In this document: positions 1 to 7,841 of the stretch, in pieces
How the letters are laid out: each line of letters begins with the position of its first letter
How positions within the stretch are numbered: position 1 is the stretch's first letter
Assembly (NCBI RefSeq): GCF_002860255.1
Contig: NZ_PGVE01000017.1
Location: 248,001-312,000 of the forward strand
From: Neobacillus cucumis
Lineage (GTDB): Bacteria > Bacillota > Bacilli > Bacillales > Cytobacillaceae
Reading direction: 5' to 3'
DNA: 64,000 bases
Notes under the pieces: generated by a model
Told to the model about the DNA's origin: nothing
What the model saw: the letters and a program-made list of their open reading frames with translations, nothing else
Databases searched by the model: none
Program-made: the position numbers and the translations under genes

Positions 1-766
1 TTGTCTTAACGCCCTTGCCAATCGGATAACGAAGATCAGGGGTACTAGGCAGAGAGGCAATCTCAGCAGCGAGTTTTGCTACATCAATAGGGTCACCATA
101 ATCTGCTTTCCCTTTATTCATTTCTTTTAAAAGGCTCTCTATGTAAGGGGTATAAGGTGAGTCAGGTTTGTTTTCAAGTTGATCGACACTGGTCCAAATA
201 TTTGTTTGAAAAGACCCTGGTTCGATTAATGACACATCAATTCCAAAGGGACGCAATTCAAGCCGCAAGCTTTCGCTGTACCCTTCGAGCGCATGCTTGG
301 ATGCAGTATAAGCGGATAACCCGGGAAAACCGAATCTGCCACTTATACTGCTCATATTAATAATTCTGCCTTGCTTTCTTACTCTCATAATTGGCAGAAC
401 GGTATTGGTTACGGCAATCACGCCAAAAAAGTTGGTTTCAAATTGACGACGATAATCGTCTAAAGATAGTTCCTCACTAAAACCGCCGACAGCAAACCCT
501 GCATTGTTCACCAGCACATCAATTTGAGAGAAGCTTTCCAGGTATCGTTTCAAATCGCGGATGGAGTCACCAGAGGTAACATCCAAGGAAGTAATATGAA
601 TATATTTATCCAATTGTTTTTCTTTAGCGAGTTCCAATAATGTTTTTGCCTTGTTTGTATCCCTCATTGTTGCAATAACTGTAAACCCCTTTAAGGCCAG
701 TTCTATGACACACAGTAAACCAAATCCGCTAGATGACCCTGTAACAATGGCTGTTTTCCTATTCAT
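1..766 (-). CDS. SDR family oxidoreductase, 3' end cut by window edge
   Basis: This is a classical short-chain dehydrogenase/reductase, an NAD(P)-dependent soluble enzyme acting on an unidentified alcohol or ketone. The N terminus MNRKTAIVTGSSSGFG carries the TGxxxGxG cofactor loop. NNAG follows at about residue 90, and the catalytic Ser with the YTASK (YxxxK) motif lies at about residues 140-160. About 255 residues are visible and the frame is still open at base 1, so only the C-terminal end is missing. The ATG at 764-766 follows a good GAAAGGAGAAACGGA ribosome site. The gene has its own leader and is separated from dapA by a terminator. The substrate cannot be read from the sequence. The family call is firm. 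Confidence 0.88.
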   Translation of the reverse strand, partial: MNRKTAIVTGSSSGFGLLCVIELALKGFTVIATMRDTNKAKTLLELAKEKQLDKYIHITSLDVTSGDSIRDLKRYLESFSQIDVLVNNAGFAVGGFSEELSLDDYRRQFETNFFGVIAVTNTVLPIMRVRKQGRIINMSSISGRFGFPGLSAYTASKHALEGYSESLRLELRPFGIDVSLIEPGSFQTNIWTSVDQLENKPDSPYTPYIESLLKEMNKGKADYGDPIDVAKLAAEIASLPSTPDLRYPIGKGVKT

Positions 767-855
767 TCCGTTTCTCCTTTCAAAGCCTATATCTTTATTA
801 AAACTTATTCAGGAAAGATTTGTATAGAAAAAACTAACATGAACAGGGAAGTTCA

Positions 856-886
856 CAAAAAACAGGCTGCCTTTAGAAGGCAGCCT
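856..886 (-). terminator. Rho-independent terminator after dapA
   Basis: On the minus strand AGGCTGCCTT and AGGCAGCCT form a GC-rich stem with a four-base loop, followed by GTTTTTT. It lies directly after the dapA stop codon. Confidence 0.85.
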
Positions 887-893
887 AAATTTT

Positions 894-1781
894 TTAACTT
901 ACACTTACAAGTTTGTCAGCTGGAAGCAGCTTTTCCAGTGTTACTGTTTCTTCTTCGGTTAATGGCACTAATGGTAATCGTACATCACCGACATGGATAC
1001 CCGTCATGTTAAGGGCAGCTTTAACTGGTGTTGGGTTAGGTGCAGCGAATAAACCCTTCATCAGAGGAAGGAGTTTGCGATGTGCATCAGATGCCTCCGT
1101 GAGCTGTCCGTTTTTAAATTTTGCAATCATGTCCTGCATTTCGTTACCGATGATATGTGATGCAACTGAAACCACTCCTGTGCCGCCGATGGCTAATACA
1201 GGAAGTGTTAACCCATCATCCCCGCTATAAAGAGAGAAATGATCAGGAGTTTTACTGATTATTTCAGCCATTGCATCTAAGTTGCCGCTTGCTTCTTTAA
1301 TTGCCACGATATTGTGAATCTTAGAGAGGCGGACGACTGTTTCGACAGACATGTTCACTCCACAGCGGCCAGGGATATTATACAGCATGATTGGTAGTAC
1401 AGTTGATTCGGCTATGGCTTTAAAATGTTGATAGATTCCTTCTTGGGAAGGTTTGTTGTAATACGGAGCAACTAGCAAAATTCCATCTACACCAGCTTCT
1501 GCAGCAAGTTTCGTTAACTGGATCGATGCTCTGGTGTTATAGGAACCTGTACCAGCTATAACGGGAACTCGACCAGCAGCCTCCTCCACAACCAATTTAA
1601 ATAATGCTACTTTTTCTTCTGTTGTTAAAGTGGGGGATTCACCTGTTGTACCAGACACAACTAAGGCTTCGGTGCCATTTTCAATTAAATAGTTAACTAA
1701 CAATCTTGCGGCGTTAAAATCCACATCACCATTTTGATCAAATGGTGTAACCATTGCGGTTAATACTTGGCCAAAATTCAT
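894..1781 (-). CDS. dapA: 4-hydroxy-tetrahydrodipicolinate synthase (DapA)
   Basis: DapA condenses pyruvate with aspartate semialdehyde, the first committed step of diaminopimelate, lysine and dipicolinate synthesis, in the cytoplasm. The 295-residue TIM-barrel length is normal. Visible marks are the N terminus MNFGQVLTAMVTPF, the GTTGESPTL active-site loop, the YNIPGRCGVNM segment with the catalytic Tyr, and IKEASGN with the Schiff-base Lys. The ATG at 1779-1781 follows AAGGGTGAGATAAAA; an upstream in-frame start would add 20 residues without a ribosome site. The gene stands alone, not with asd or dapG, and is preceded by a lysine riboswitch, so it is probably a lysine-repressed copy. Whether another dapA exists elsewhere cannot be seen here. 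Confidence 0.96.
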   Translation of the reverse strand: MNFGQVLTAMVTPFDQNGDVDFNAARLLVNYLIENGTEALVVSGTTGESPTLTTEEKVALFKLVVEEAAGRVPVIAGTGSYNTRASIQLTKLAAEAGVDGILLVAPYYNKPSQEGIYQHFKAIAESTVLPIMLYNIPGRCGVNMSVETVVRLSKIHNIVAIKEASGNLDAMAEIISKTPDHFSLYSGDDGLTLPVLAIGGTGVVSVASHIIGNEMQDMIAKFKNGQLTEASDAHRKLLPLMKGLFAAPNPTPVKAALNMTGIHVGDVRLPLVPLTEEETVTLEKLLPADKLVSVS

Positions 1782-1844
1782 TTTTATCTCACCCTTTGTA
1801 ATTTTTTGTAAATTTGAGGGGTAAGGCCATTCTGATGTCAACGC

Positions 1845-1874
1845 AAAAAAGCAGCAACGAAGGGTCGCTGCTGC
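1845..1874 (-). terminator. Terminator of the lysine riboswitch expression platform
   Basis: Minus-strand GCAGCAGCGA pairs with TCGTTGCTGC (10 bp with one G-T) and is followed by TTTTTT. It sits between the aptamer and dapA, so it is the premature terminator expected to form when lysine is bound. Confidence 0.85.
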
Positions 1875-1904
1875 AGTAGAAACATCAAAAGTAAGTTCCT
1901 ATGC

Positions 1905-2080
1905 GTGAGATAGCCCTCCATATAGTTTCCTATATGACAATTCTGTGCTTCTTCAACACAGAACCAGCTTCAAGACCAATGAGATTCTATCCGCTTCGGC
2001 AAATTCCCCTTTCCACCATTGTCCTAGGATCTCATCATCCTCCTATGGTATACTGATGGTCTTTGCGCCTCTATCCTCAC
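1905..2080 (-). promoter_or_regulatory. Lysine riboswitch (L box) aptamer upstream of dapA
   Basis: Read on the minus strand, the element opens with GTGAGGATAGAGGCGCAAAG and closes with GGGCTATCTCAC; the outer GTGAGGATAG/CTATCTCAC pairing is the P1 helix. Between them lie the L-box hallmarks: GACCATCAGTA after the opening, AAAGGGGAATTTGCCGAAG in the core, and a hairpin with GGTTCTGTG and CACAGAATTG arms. The terminator just downstream completes a transcriptional OFF switch. By family knowledge lysine binding terminates transcription. Its target is the solitary dapA. Confidence 0.93.
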
Positions 2081-2206
2081 TTCAAAAGGTATTGAAGTAA
2101 GAAAATATGTAATTTCTTGTAATATATCAAATTATTCGATGTTATTCAAGAGAAATGAACTACCAATTTTTAAAAAAATGAGAAAAATCGTAAAAAAGAA
2201 AGCAGA

Positions 2207-2248
2207 GGGACGGTTCTCTTGCTTCAAAAGAAGCAAGAGAACCGTCCC
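2207..2248. repeat. Perfect 19-bp inverted repeat with AAAA loop
   Basis: The arm GGGACGGTTCTCTTGCTTC is repeated exactly in inverse orientation at 2230-2248, with only AAAA between. It lies directly after the stop codon of the CAP-domain gene and could end that transcript on the minus strand, where T-rich sequence follows a little further on. The length and perfection are more like a dispersed palindromic repeat than an ordinary terminator. Confidence 0.8.
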
Positions 2249-2255
2249 CGCGTTT

Positions 2256-3386
2256 TTATTTTGCGTAAAAATTTTCGGTATAGTAGGGCTGCGATTCATT
2301 GTTAAAAGCAACACCAACACCTAAATACTTGTATCCTTGCCGTAAAATATTTTCCCTATGTCCGAGTGAGTTCATTAAACCTTCATGGGCAAATATACTA
2401 CTAAACTGACCATAGGCAAGGTTTTCACCAGCTAAATGGAAGACAATATCATCTTGTTTCATCCTATCAAAAGGCGATTGTCCCTTCAAATTGGTGTGAT
2501 TAAAATAATTGTTTACGGCCATATCTGTGCTATGCTTTCGGGCTGTTACTTGAACATGTTCATCCCATGTTAGGGCAGGAAGCTGGTGCTGAATCCTTGC
2601 GGCATTGGTTAAATCAAATAACTGAAACTCAAACCCTTCCTTTAATTGAGAACTTGGTTTTGTGTAAATATCTATTTTCTTATCTTCCATTTCTTTACTG
2701 ATTAATTGTACAGCTGTAACCGTATTTCCTTGATGTTTATCATAAAAAAAGGTGATATAGTCATTATCAAGCAAGAAAACGTCATAGTCTTCCTTATCGG
2801 ATAATTTATATAGAATAAGTCCCTTTTGAATGGTAGTTAAGGGTTTACCCAATAAATTGCGAACTGTATCTTTAGGTGTTCCTAATTTTATCCCGTTCTT
2901 GGAGGCAATTAAATCTTGATTCGTGTATAATCCGGCAACTTTATGATCCTCCCCATACATGACCATAAAGAAATTGTGATAATGATCATGATAAGTATCC
3001 CAATTGGTCCCATACTCGTTTATCGTGGACCGTATAGGAACACCTAAGTTTTCGATGATGTCATCTCTATTATCACCAAGTTCAATGTTAGAAATTGAAT
3101 ACTCTTGTTGTTCTGGTGTAGTTAATTGTACCTTAGACTCGTTTTTTGATTCTAGCGGCTTATCATTCTGTTTAAATTCGTCTAATAGTAAACCCAGTTG
3201 TTGAAGAGAGGTTTGGATTTCACTATATATATTTTGGATAGTTGTTTTTACTTCTAGGCTGTCTTTCCAAGTACTTACTTCTGAAATCCCTTTGGAAAGA
3301 TCAGTATGTTCTAATTGTTTTTCAAAAAAAGGCCAGGAAGAATGAATGAAAAATATAGCAATAATAATCATTAGAAGACGAAACAT
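2256..3386 (-). CDS. CAP (SCP/PR1-like) domain protein with CAP-associated N domain, YlbC-like
   Basis: This 376-residue protein has an N-terminal hydrophobic segment (MFRLLMIIIAIFFIH), so it is exported or membrane-anchored. After a polar linker a CAP-associated region (about residues 90-235, with paired LGDNRDD and LGTPKDTV turns) precedes a C-terminal CAP/SCP domain (about 250-376). The CAP marks are FDLTNAARIQ, the HSTDMAVNNYFNH segment with HTN, and GHRENIL. B. subtilis YlbC has the same two-part build. The function of bacterial CAP proteins is mostly unknown; a cell-envelope or spore role is inference. The ATG follows TGGAGGGAAATCG. The gene is monocistronic and its 3' end abuts a perfect palindrome. 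Confidence 0.85.
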   Translation of the reverse strand: MFRLLMIIIAIFFIHSSWPFFEKQLEHTDLSKGISEVSTWKDSLEVKTTIQNIYSEIQTSLQQLGLLLDEFKQNDKPLESKNESKVQLTTPEQQEYSISNIELGDNRDDIIENLGVPIRSTINEYGTNWDTYHDHYHNFFMVMYGEDHKVAGLYTNQDLIASKNGIKLGTPKDTVRNLLGKPLTTIQKGLILYKLSDKEDYDVFLLDNDYITFFYDKHQGNTVTAVQLISKEMEDKKIDIYTKPSSQLKEGFEFQLFDLTNAARIQHQLPALTWDEHVQVTARKHSTDMAVNNYFNHTNLKGQSPFDRMKQDDIVFHLAGENLAYGQFSSIFAHEGLMNSLGHRENILRQGYKYLGVGVAFNNESQPYYTENFYAK

Positions 3387-3494
3387 CGATTTCCCTCCAT
3401 TTCTATTAGAATTTTAACCAAAATTCTTAAAATATATAACTAATATGCTTATATTGGGTAATATAACCAATGATATATTAATATAACATTATAT

Positions 3495-3509
3495 TTGAAA
3501 ACGTTTACA
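3495..3509. promoter_or_regulatory. cre (CcpA) box in divergent intergenic region
   Basis: TTGAAAACGTTTACA matches the CcpA operator consensus WTGNAANCGNWNNCW at every fixed position. It lies between the minus-strand CAP gene (109 bp from its start) and the plus-strand 75-residue gene (170 bp away). Which gene it serves cannot be decided from sequence. Confidence 0.65.
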
Positions 3510-3602
3510 AAAGTCAATCCGATTCTCATTTGACCAATAGTCCCAAATAGCTTATTTAGTGCTATTGAACTAAAATTAGAAAAAGTAACCAACGTTCAAA
3601 CA

Positions 3603-3647
3603 TTGTTCAATATTTCACAAACTATTATCGTTTTTTCATGTTATGAT
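3603..3647 (+). promoter_or_regulatory. Fnr/Rex-type palindrome and extended -10 before the 75-aa gene
   Basis: TTGTTCAATATTTCACAA (3603-3620) differs at two positions from the palindrome TTGTGAAATATTTCACAA. An extended -10, TGTTATGAT (hexamer 3642-3647), lies downstream with no clear -35. The palindrome centre falls about 41.5-42.5 bp before the expected transcription start near 3653, which is activator (Fnr class II) geometry. The left half-site is degenerate, so the call is moderate. Confidence 0.5.
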
Positions 3648-3678
3648 GTAACCATAGAGAAACAAGGAGTGATAAGAC

Positions 3679-3906
3679 ATGATGATTTGTGAATGGCAAG
3701 CCTTCTCAACAGATGCTGAAACTTATACCCAAGAGATCTTCGAAGAAATAGTCGGTGACCCATTTGAAGCCATGCTGATGAAAGAAAACGAAGAGATTCC
3801 AAGTTATATCTGGACAGTAAATTATGTTGTCATTGTAAAAAAATACTCCAAAGTACTAACAGAAATCTTATTCGAAAAAATTCCGCGTAATCCAGTGTGT
3901 GAATAA
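3679..3906 (+). CDS. Uncharacterised 75-residue protein
   Basis: I do not recognise this protein. It is small and acidic in its first half (repeated E/D around EIFEEIVGDPFEAMLMKENEE), with a more hydrophobic IWTVNYVVIVKKYSKVLTEILFEKI stretch that is not a convincing membrane helix because of its charges. The ATG (followed by a second ATG) has a good AAGGAGTGATAAGAC site. It lies 136 bp upstream of adhE on the same strand, and both have Fnr/Rex-type palindromes, so a fermentation-linked role is plausible but is inference only. The single internal Cys near the start and one at the C terminus suggest no metal site. That it is a real gene is well supported by the ribosome site and promoter-like upstream region. 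Confidence 0.65.
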   Translation: MMICEWQAFSTDAETYTQEIFEEIVGDPFEAMLMKENEEIPSYIWTVNYVVIVKKYSKVLTEILFEKIPRNPVCE

Positions 3907-3936
3907 ATTTTTTATTACTTTATTATTTAGTTATAC

Positions 3937-3954
3937 TTGTGAAAAACCTCACAA
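3937..3954. promoter_or_regulatory. Rex-type operator 1 upstream of adhE
   Basis: TTGTGAAAAACCTCACAA has perfect outer arms TTGTGA/TCACAA. It directly overlaps the end of a -10-like TATACT (3932-3937), a position suited to repression. Rex is an NADH-sensing repressor that classically controls adhE, so this match fits the downstream gene. An Fnr dimer could also read the sequence. Confidence 0.72.
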
Positions 3955-4003
3955 AAATAACTTCATATATGCTAGATCCGTAATCTAATTTTTTTATTAA
4001 AAT

Positions 4004-4021
4004 ATGTGAAATACTTCACAT
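4004..4021. promoter_or_regulatory. Rex-type operator 2 upstream of adhE
   Basis: ATGTGAAATACTTCACAT is a near-perfect palindrome and fits the Rex core TGTGAANNNNTTCACA exactly. It ends just ahead of the adhE ribosome site (GGAGGG, 4030-4035). Together with operator 1 (centres 67 bp apart) it gives a two-site arrangement. Confidence 0.78.
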
Positions 4022-4041
4022 ATATAATTGGAGGGAATATC

Positions 4042-6645
4042 ATGGCAGTAGTGGAAAAATCAGTTAAAGACAAACAGGGTGTAACAAATATGATCAATGG
4101 CTTGGTCGAAAATGGTTTGAAAGCTTTAGAGGAATTCAGAGCCTTTGACCAAGAAATGATTGATGAAATTGTTAAGCAAATGGCACTAGCAGGACTTGAT
4201 CAGCATATGCCGTTAGCAAAACTCGCTGTCGAAGAAACCGGAAGAGGCGTATACGAGGATAAAATCATAAAAAACATGTTTGCAACAGAATATGTCTACC
4301 ACAATATCAAATATAACAAAACAGTTGGCATTATCAACGAAAATGAACATGAAGGCATGATTGAAATTGCTGAGCCTGTCGGTGTGGTAGCTGGGGTAAC
4401 CCCTGTTACAAATCCAACATCAACAACTATGTTCAAAGCACTCATTTCCATTAAAACACGGAACCCAATTATTTTTGCCTTCCATCCATCTGCACAAAAA
4501 TGCAGCAGTGAAGCGGCAAGAGTACTGAGAGATGCAGCCATTAAAGCGGGAGCACCCGAAAATTGTATTCAATGGATTGAAGCACCATCATTAGAAGCTA
4601 CACAAGCATTAATGAATCATAATAAGATTTCGATGATTCTTGCTACTGGCGGTGCAGGCATGGTGAAATCTGCTTATAGTTCAGGTAAACCAGCTCTAGG
4701 CGTTGGTCCAGGAAACGTTCCATGCTACATTGAAAAAACAGCAAACCTAAAACAAGCCGTGAATGATTTAATTCTATCCAAAACGTTCGATAATGGTATG
4801 ATTTGTGCATCTGAACAAGCTGTTATCATTGATAAGGAAATTTACAATGATGTAAAAAATGAAATGATGGCTAATAACTGCTATTTCTTAAATACAGAAG
4901 AAAAAGAAAAGGTAGAGAAGTTAGTTATTAATGAACAATCTTGTGCAGTAAACCCTGAGATTGTTGGAATGCCTGCATATAAAATTGCTGAGAAGGCTGG
5001 AGTTACTGTTCCAGAAGGCACAAAAATCCTTGTTGCAGAATTGAAGGGCGTTGGTCCTAAATATCCGTTATCAAGGGAAAAATTAAGCCCAGTCTTAGCC
5101 TGCTATAAGGTGAATTCTACTGATGAAGGCTTAAAAAGAGCCGAAGAAATGCTTGAGTTCGGTGGTTTAGGACACTCTGCCGTTATTCATACAAACGATC
5201 AAAACGTAATAACCCAGTTTGGCTTACGTATGAAAGCAGGAAGGATTATTGTTAACGCCCCATCATCTCAAGGTGCGATTGGTGATATCTACAATGCTTA
5301 CATGCCATCATTAACACTTGGCTGCGGAACCTATGGAGGCAACTCTGTTTCAACAAACGTTGGTGCTGTACACTTAATTAATATCAAAAAAGTAGCAAAA
5401 AGGAATGTTAATATGCAGTGGTTCAAAGTGCCTTCTAAAATTTATTTTGAGAAAAACTCTACTCAATATTTAGCTAAAATGCCTAAGATCTCTAAAGCCT
5501 TCATTGTTACCGACCCTGGCATGGTGAAATTAGGATATGTTGACAGAGTGCTTTACTACTTGCGTAAACGCCCAGATTATGTTCATTGTGAAATTTTCTC
5601 TGAGGTAGAACCAGATCCATCTATCGAAACAGTTATGAAAGGCGCAGAAATGATGGCGAAGTTCCAGCCGGATGTCATTATTGCCTTAGGCGGTGGTTCT
5701 GCTATGGATGCGGCTAAAGGAATGTGGCTGTTCTATGAATATCCGGATGCAGAGTTCTTTGGCTTAAAGCAAAAGTTCCTAGATATTCGCAAACGAATTG
5801 TGAAATATCCTCACTTAGGTCAAAGAGCCCAATTTGTGGCGATTCCAACTACTTCAGGTACAGGCTCTGAAGTAACATCATTCTCTGTTATCACTGACAA
5901 AGAAGCAAATATTAAATACCCGTTAGCTGACTATGAGTTGACACCAGATGTAGCGATTATCGATCCTCAGTTCGTTATGACGGTTCCAAAACATATTACG
6001 GCTGATACTGGTATGGACGTTTTAACACATGCAATTGAGGCATATGTATCTTGTATGGCGAACGATTTTACAGATGGTCTAGCAATGAAAGCGATCCAGC
6101 TAGTATTCGAATATCTGCCAAGAGCTTATCGTAATGGAAATGATGAAGAAGCACGTGAAAAAATTCATAATGCTTCAACCATTGCTGGTATGGCCTTTGC
6201 GAATGCATTCCTAGGTATTAACCACAGCCTTGCGCATAAATTAGGTGCCGAATTCCACATTGCTCACGGTCGTTCAAATACGATTTTAATGCCGCATGTC
6301 ATTCGTTATAATGCAGCAAAACCTAAAAAGTTTACGGCTTTCCCTAAGTATAATCACTTTAAAGCTGACAAACGCTATGCAGAGATTGCAAGAACTTTAG
6401 GTTTACCTGCAGCTACTACTGAAGAAGGTGTAGAAAGCCTAGTTCAGGCAATTATCCGCTTAGCGCTAGAATTAGAAATTCCTATGAGCATAGCAGCAAA
6501 TGGTGTGGATCAAGCTGAATTCGAAAGTAAAGTTGATTACTTGGCAGAGAAAGCTTTTGAAGACCAATGTACAACAGCAAATCCTAAGCTGCCATTAGTA
6601 ACAGAGTTAGCAGAAATTTATCGTTTAGCCTATAAAGGAATTTAA
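4042..6645 (+). CDS. adhE: Bifunctional aldehyde-alcohol dehydrogenase (AdhE)
   Basis: AdhE reduces acetyl-CoA through acetaldehyde to ethanol with two NADH, regenerating NAD during fermentation; the protein forms long helical spirosomes in the cytoplasm. The N-terminal half is a CoA-acylating aldehyde dehydrogenase with the catalytic Cys at about residue 255 (NGMICASEQ). The C-terminal half is an iron-dependent alcohol dehydrogenase with GGGSAMDAAKGM (about 550), GTGSEVTSFSVITD (about 606) and the metal-binding histidines in HSLAHKLGAEFHIAHG (about 730-745). At 867 residues it has the full fused length. The ATG at 4042 follows TTGGAGGGAATATC; an earlier in-frame ATG at 4006 lies inside the Rex-type operator. 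Two palindromes upstream point to Rex repression. It is monocistronic, ending in a hairpin. Confidence 0.98.
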   Translation: MAVVEKSVKDKQGVTNMINGLVENGLKALEEFRAFDQEMIDEIVKQMALAGLDQHMPLAKLAVEETGRGVYEDKIIKNMFATEYVYHNIKYNKTVGIINENEHEGMIEIAEPVGVVAGVTPVTNPTSTTMFKALISIKTRNPIIFAFHPSAQKCSSEAARVLRDAAIKAGAPENCIQWIEAPSLEATQALMNHNKISMILATGGAGMVKSAYSSGKPALGVGPGNVPCYIEKTANLKQAVNDLILSKTFDNGMICASEQAVIIDKEIYNDVKNEMMANNCYFLNTEEKEKVEKLVINEQSCAVNPEIVGMPAYKIAEKAGVTVPEGTKILVAELKGVGPKYPLSREKLSPVLACYKVNSTDEGLKRAEEMLEFGGLGHSAVIHTNDQNVITQFGLRMKAGRIIVNAPSSQGAIGDIYNAYMPSLTLGCGTYGGNSVSTNVGAVHLINIKKVAKRNVNMQWFKVPSKIYFEKNSTQYLAKMPKISKAFIVTDPGMVKLGYVDRVLYYLRKRPDYVHCEIFSEVEPDPSIETVMKGAEMMAKFQPDVIIALGGGSAMDAAKGMWLFYEYPDAEFFGLKQKFLDIRKRIVKYPHLGQRAQFVAIPTTSGTGSEVTSFSVITDKEANIKYPLADYELTPDVAIIDPQFVMTVPKHITADTGMDVLTHAIEAYVSCMANDFTDGLAMKAIQLVFEYLPRAYRNGNDEEAREKIHNASTIAGMAFANAFLGINHSLAHKLGAEFHIAHGRSNTILMPHVIRYNAAKPKKFTAFPKYNHFKADKRYAEIARTLGLPAATTEEGVESLVQAIIRLALELEIPMSIAANGVDQAEFESKVDYLAEKAFEDQCTTANPKLPLVTELAEIYRLAYKGI

Positions 6646-6665
6646 CATATAAGTTTTAACTCAAA

Positions 6666-6702
6666 AGAACTCAGCCAGTTATAGGGCTGAGTTCTATTTA
6701 TT
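6666..6702 (+). terminator. Terminator after adhE
   Basis: AGAACTCAGCC and GGGCTGAGTTCT form an 11-bp stem around a short loop, followed by a T-rich run. It ends the adhE transcript. Confidence 0.85.
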
Positions 6703-6736
6703 TTAAAAGGATATATGGAAGTTCCAGAAGTAGTGT

Positions 6737-6877
6737 TTAAAAAAATGATTTGACAATATCCTCATGTTTATTACATACCGTACATGTATATTCTATTTCA
6801 AGAGCATCTTCCCTTACCATATGTTCCGTTTCCTTTTGACATTGCTCACAATAAAGGGTTCTTGGGATTTCGATCAT
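6737..6877 (-). CDS. 46-residue zinc-ribbon microprotein
   Basis: This short gene reads MIEIPRTLYCEQC at the start and ends in KSFF. It carries two Cys pairs, CEQC (residues 10-13) and CTVC (32-35), about 18 residues apart, the layout of a zinc ribbon. A ribosome-like AAGGATG lies about nine bases before the ATG. It is transcribed toward the adhE terminator and away from the sirtuin gene. Such mini zinc ribbons are common in Bacillaceae; a nucleic-acid or protein-binding role is only a guess. Both Cys pairs in one open frame with a plausible start make chance unlikely. Confidence 0.7.
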   Translation of the reverse strand: MIEIPRTLYCEQCQKETEHMVREDALEIEYTCTVCNKHEDIVKSFF

Positions 6878-7031
6878 TTTGTCAGCATCCTTTTTGTTTT
6901 TTTACTAAAAATCGTTCATTATAAGATTAATATCCCTGATAACGCTTGAAAAATACAAAACAAGAATATATTATTTTTATCATTTTTGTAGCTTTCTTAT
7001 AGCGAAAAAGAGCAAAAAGGAGAGGGAATGG

Positions 7032-7802
7032 ATGAACAACAACACTTTGGAAACCTGCACAAACATACTAACAAAGGCTAAGAACATCGTTGTTTTGACT
7101 GGAGCGGGTATAAGTACAGAATCTGGAATTAAAGACTTCCGTTCACGGTCGGGAATTTATAAGCTAACACCTGAATACATACTTTCAATAGATTATTTTT
7201 ATAAACATCCAAAGGAATTTTATCAGTTTGCGATTGAAAATCTGTACCACCCTGAAGCAGTTCCGAATAAAGGTCATCAAATATTGGCTAATTGGGAAAA
7301 AGATGGGAAGGTCAGGGCAATCATCACACAGAATATTGATGGACTCCATCAAAAAGCCGGCAGCGAGAATGTGATTGAGTTTCATGGAACAATAAAAACT
7401 GCTGCGTGCCAGCACTGCGGAAAGAGTTACTCAACTGGTGAGATGATCACACGTTTAGATACAATGGAGGATTTTTATGTATGCAGTCATTGTGAAACAA
7501 AGCGGAAGGAGGATCGTTACATTAAACCAGACGTGGTTTTGTTTGGTGATACCGGCGAATGGTTTACAATGGAAGGGTTTAACCATATTCTTAACCTGAT
7601 TCGACAGGCAGACTGTTTGCTAGTATTAGGAACTAGTTTGAAAGTTACGCCTTTTTCCACGTTTCCACAATATAAAAGTTCCGGAGTCCCATTAATTATC
7701 ATTAATAAGGGAGATACTCCTTACGACTTTGCATCGAATACATTGGTTATCCAAGAGTCAATTGGGGAGACACTATCTAAAATAGATGAACATCTAAATT
7801 AA
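7032..7802 (+). CDS. NAD-dependent protein deacylase, sirtuin family
   Basis: Sirtuins remove acetyl or other acyl groups from protein lysines using NAD, releasing nicotinamide and O-acyl-ADP-ribose. The 256-residue protein has GAGISTESGIKDFRS (about residues 24-38, NAD loop), TQNIDGLHQKAG, the catalytic His in EFHGT (about 117), the zinc Cys pairs CQHC (about 126) and CSHC (about 151), and GTSLKVTPF. The usual Pro in the DFRS loop is Lys here (GIKDFRS), which is slightly unusual. The ATG follows AGGAGAGGGAATGG. It is monocistronic and ends in a long hairpin. B. subtilis SrtN is the nearest functional parallel by family and length; I cannot prove orthology from sequence alone. Confidence 0.93.
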   Translation: MNNNTLETCTNILTKAKNIVVLTGAGISTESGIKDFRSRSGIYKLTPEYILSIDYFYKHPKEFYQFAIENLYHPEAVPNKGHQILANWEKDGKVRAIITQNIDGLHQKAGSENVIEFHGTIKTAACQHCGKSYSTGEMITRLDTMEDFYVCSHCETKRKEDRYIKPDVVLFGDTGEWFTMEGFNHILNLIRQADCLLVLGTSLKVTPFSTFPQYKSSGVPLIIINKGDTPYDFASNTLVIQESIGETLSKIDEHLN

Positions 7803-7841
7803 TTATTTACCATAAAAATATTATGTAAACTATATCATCGT

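Noticed and set aside
913..1230. 105-codon plus-strand frame inside dapA
   Set aside because: Fully antisense to dapA, Ser/Thr/Val-rich shadow, no promoter or ribosome site.
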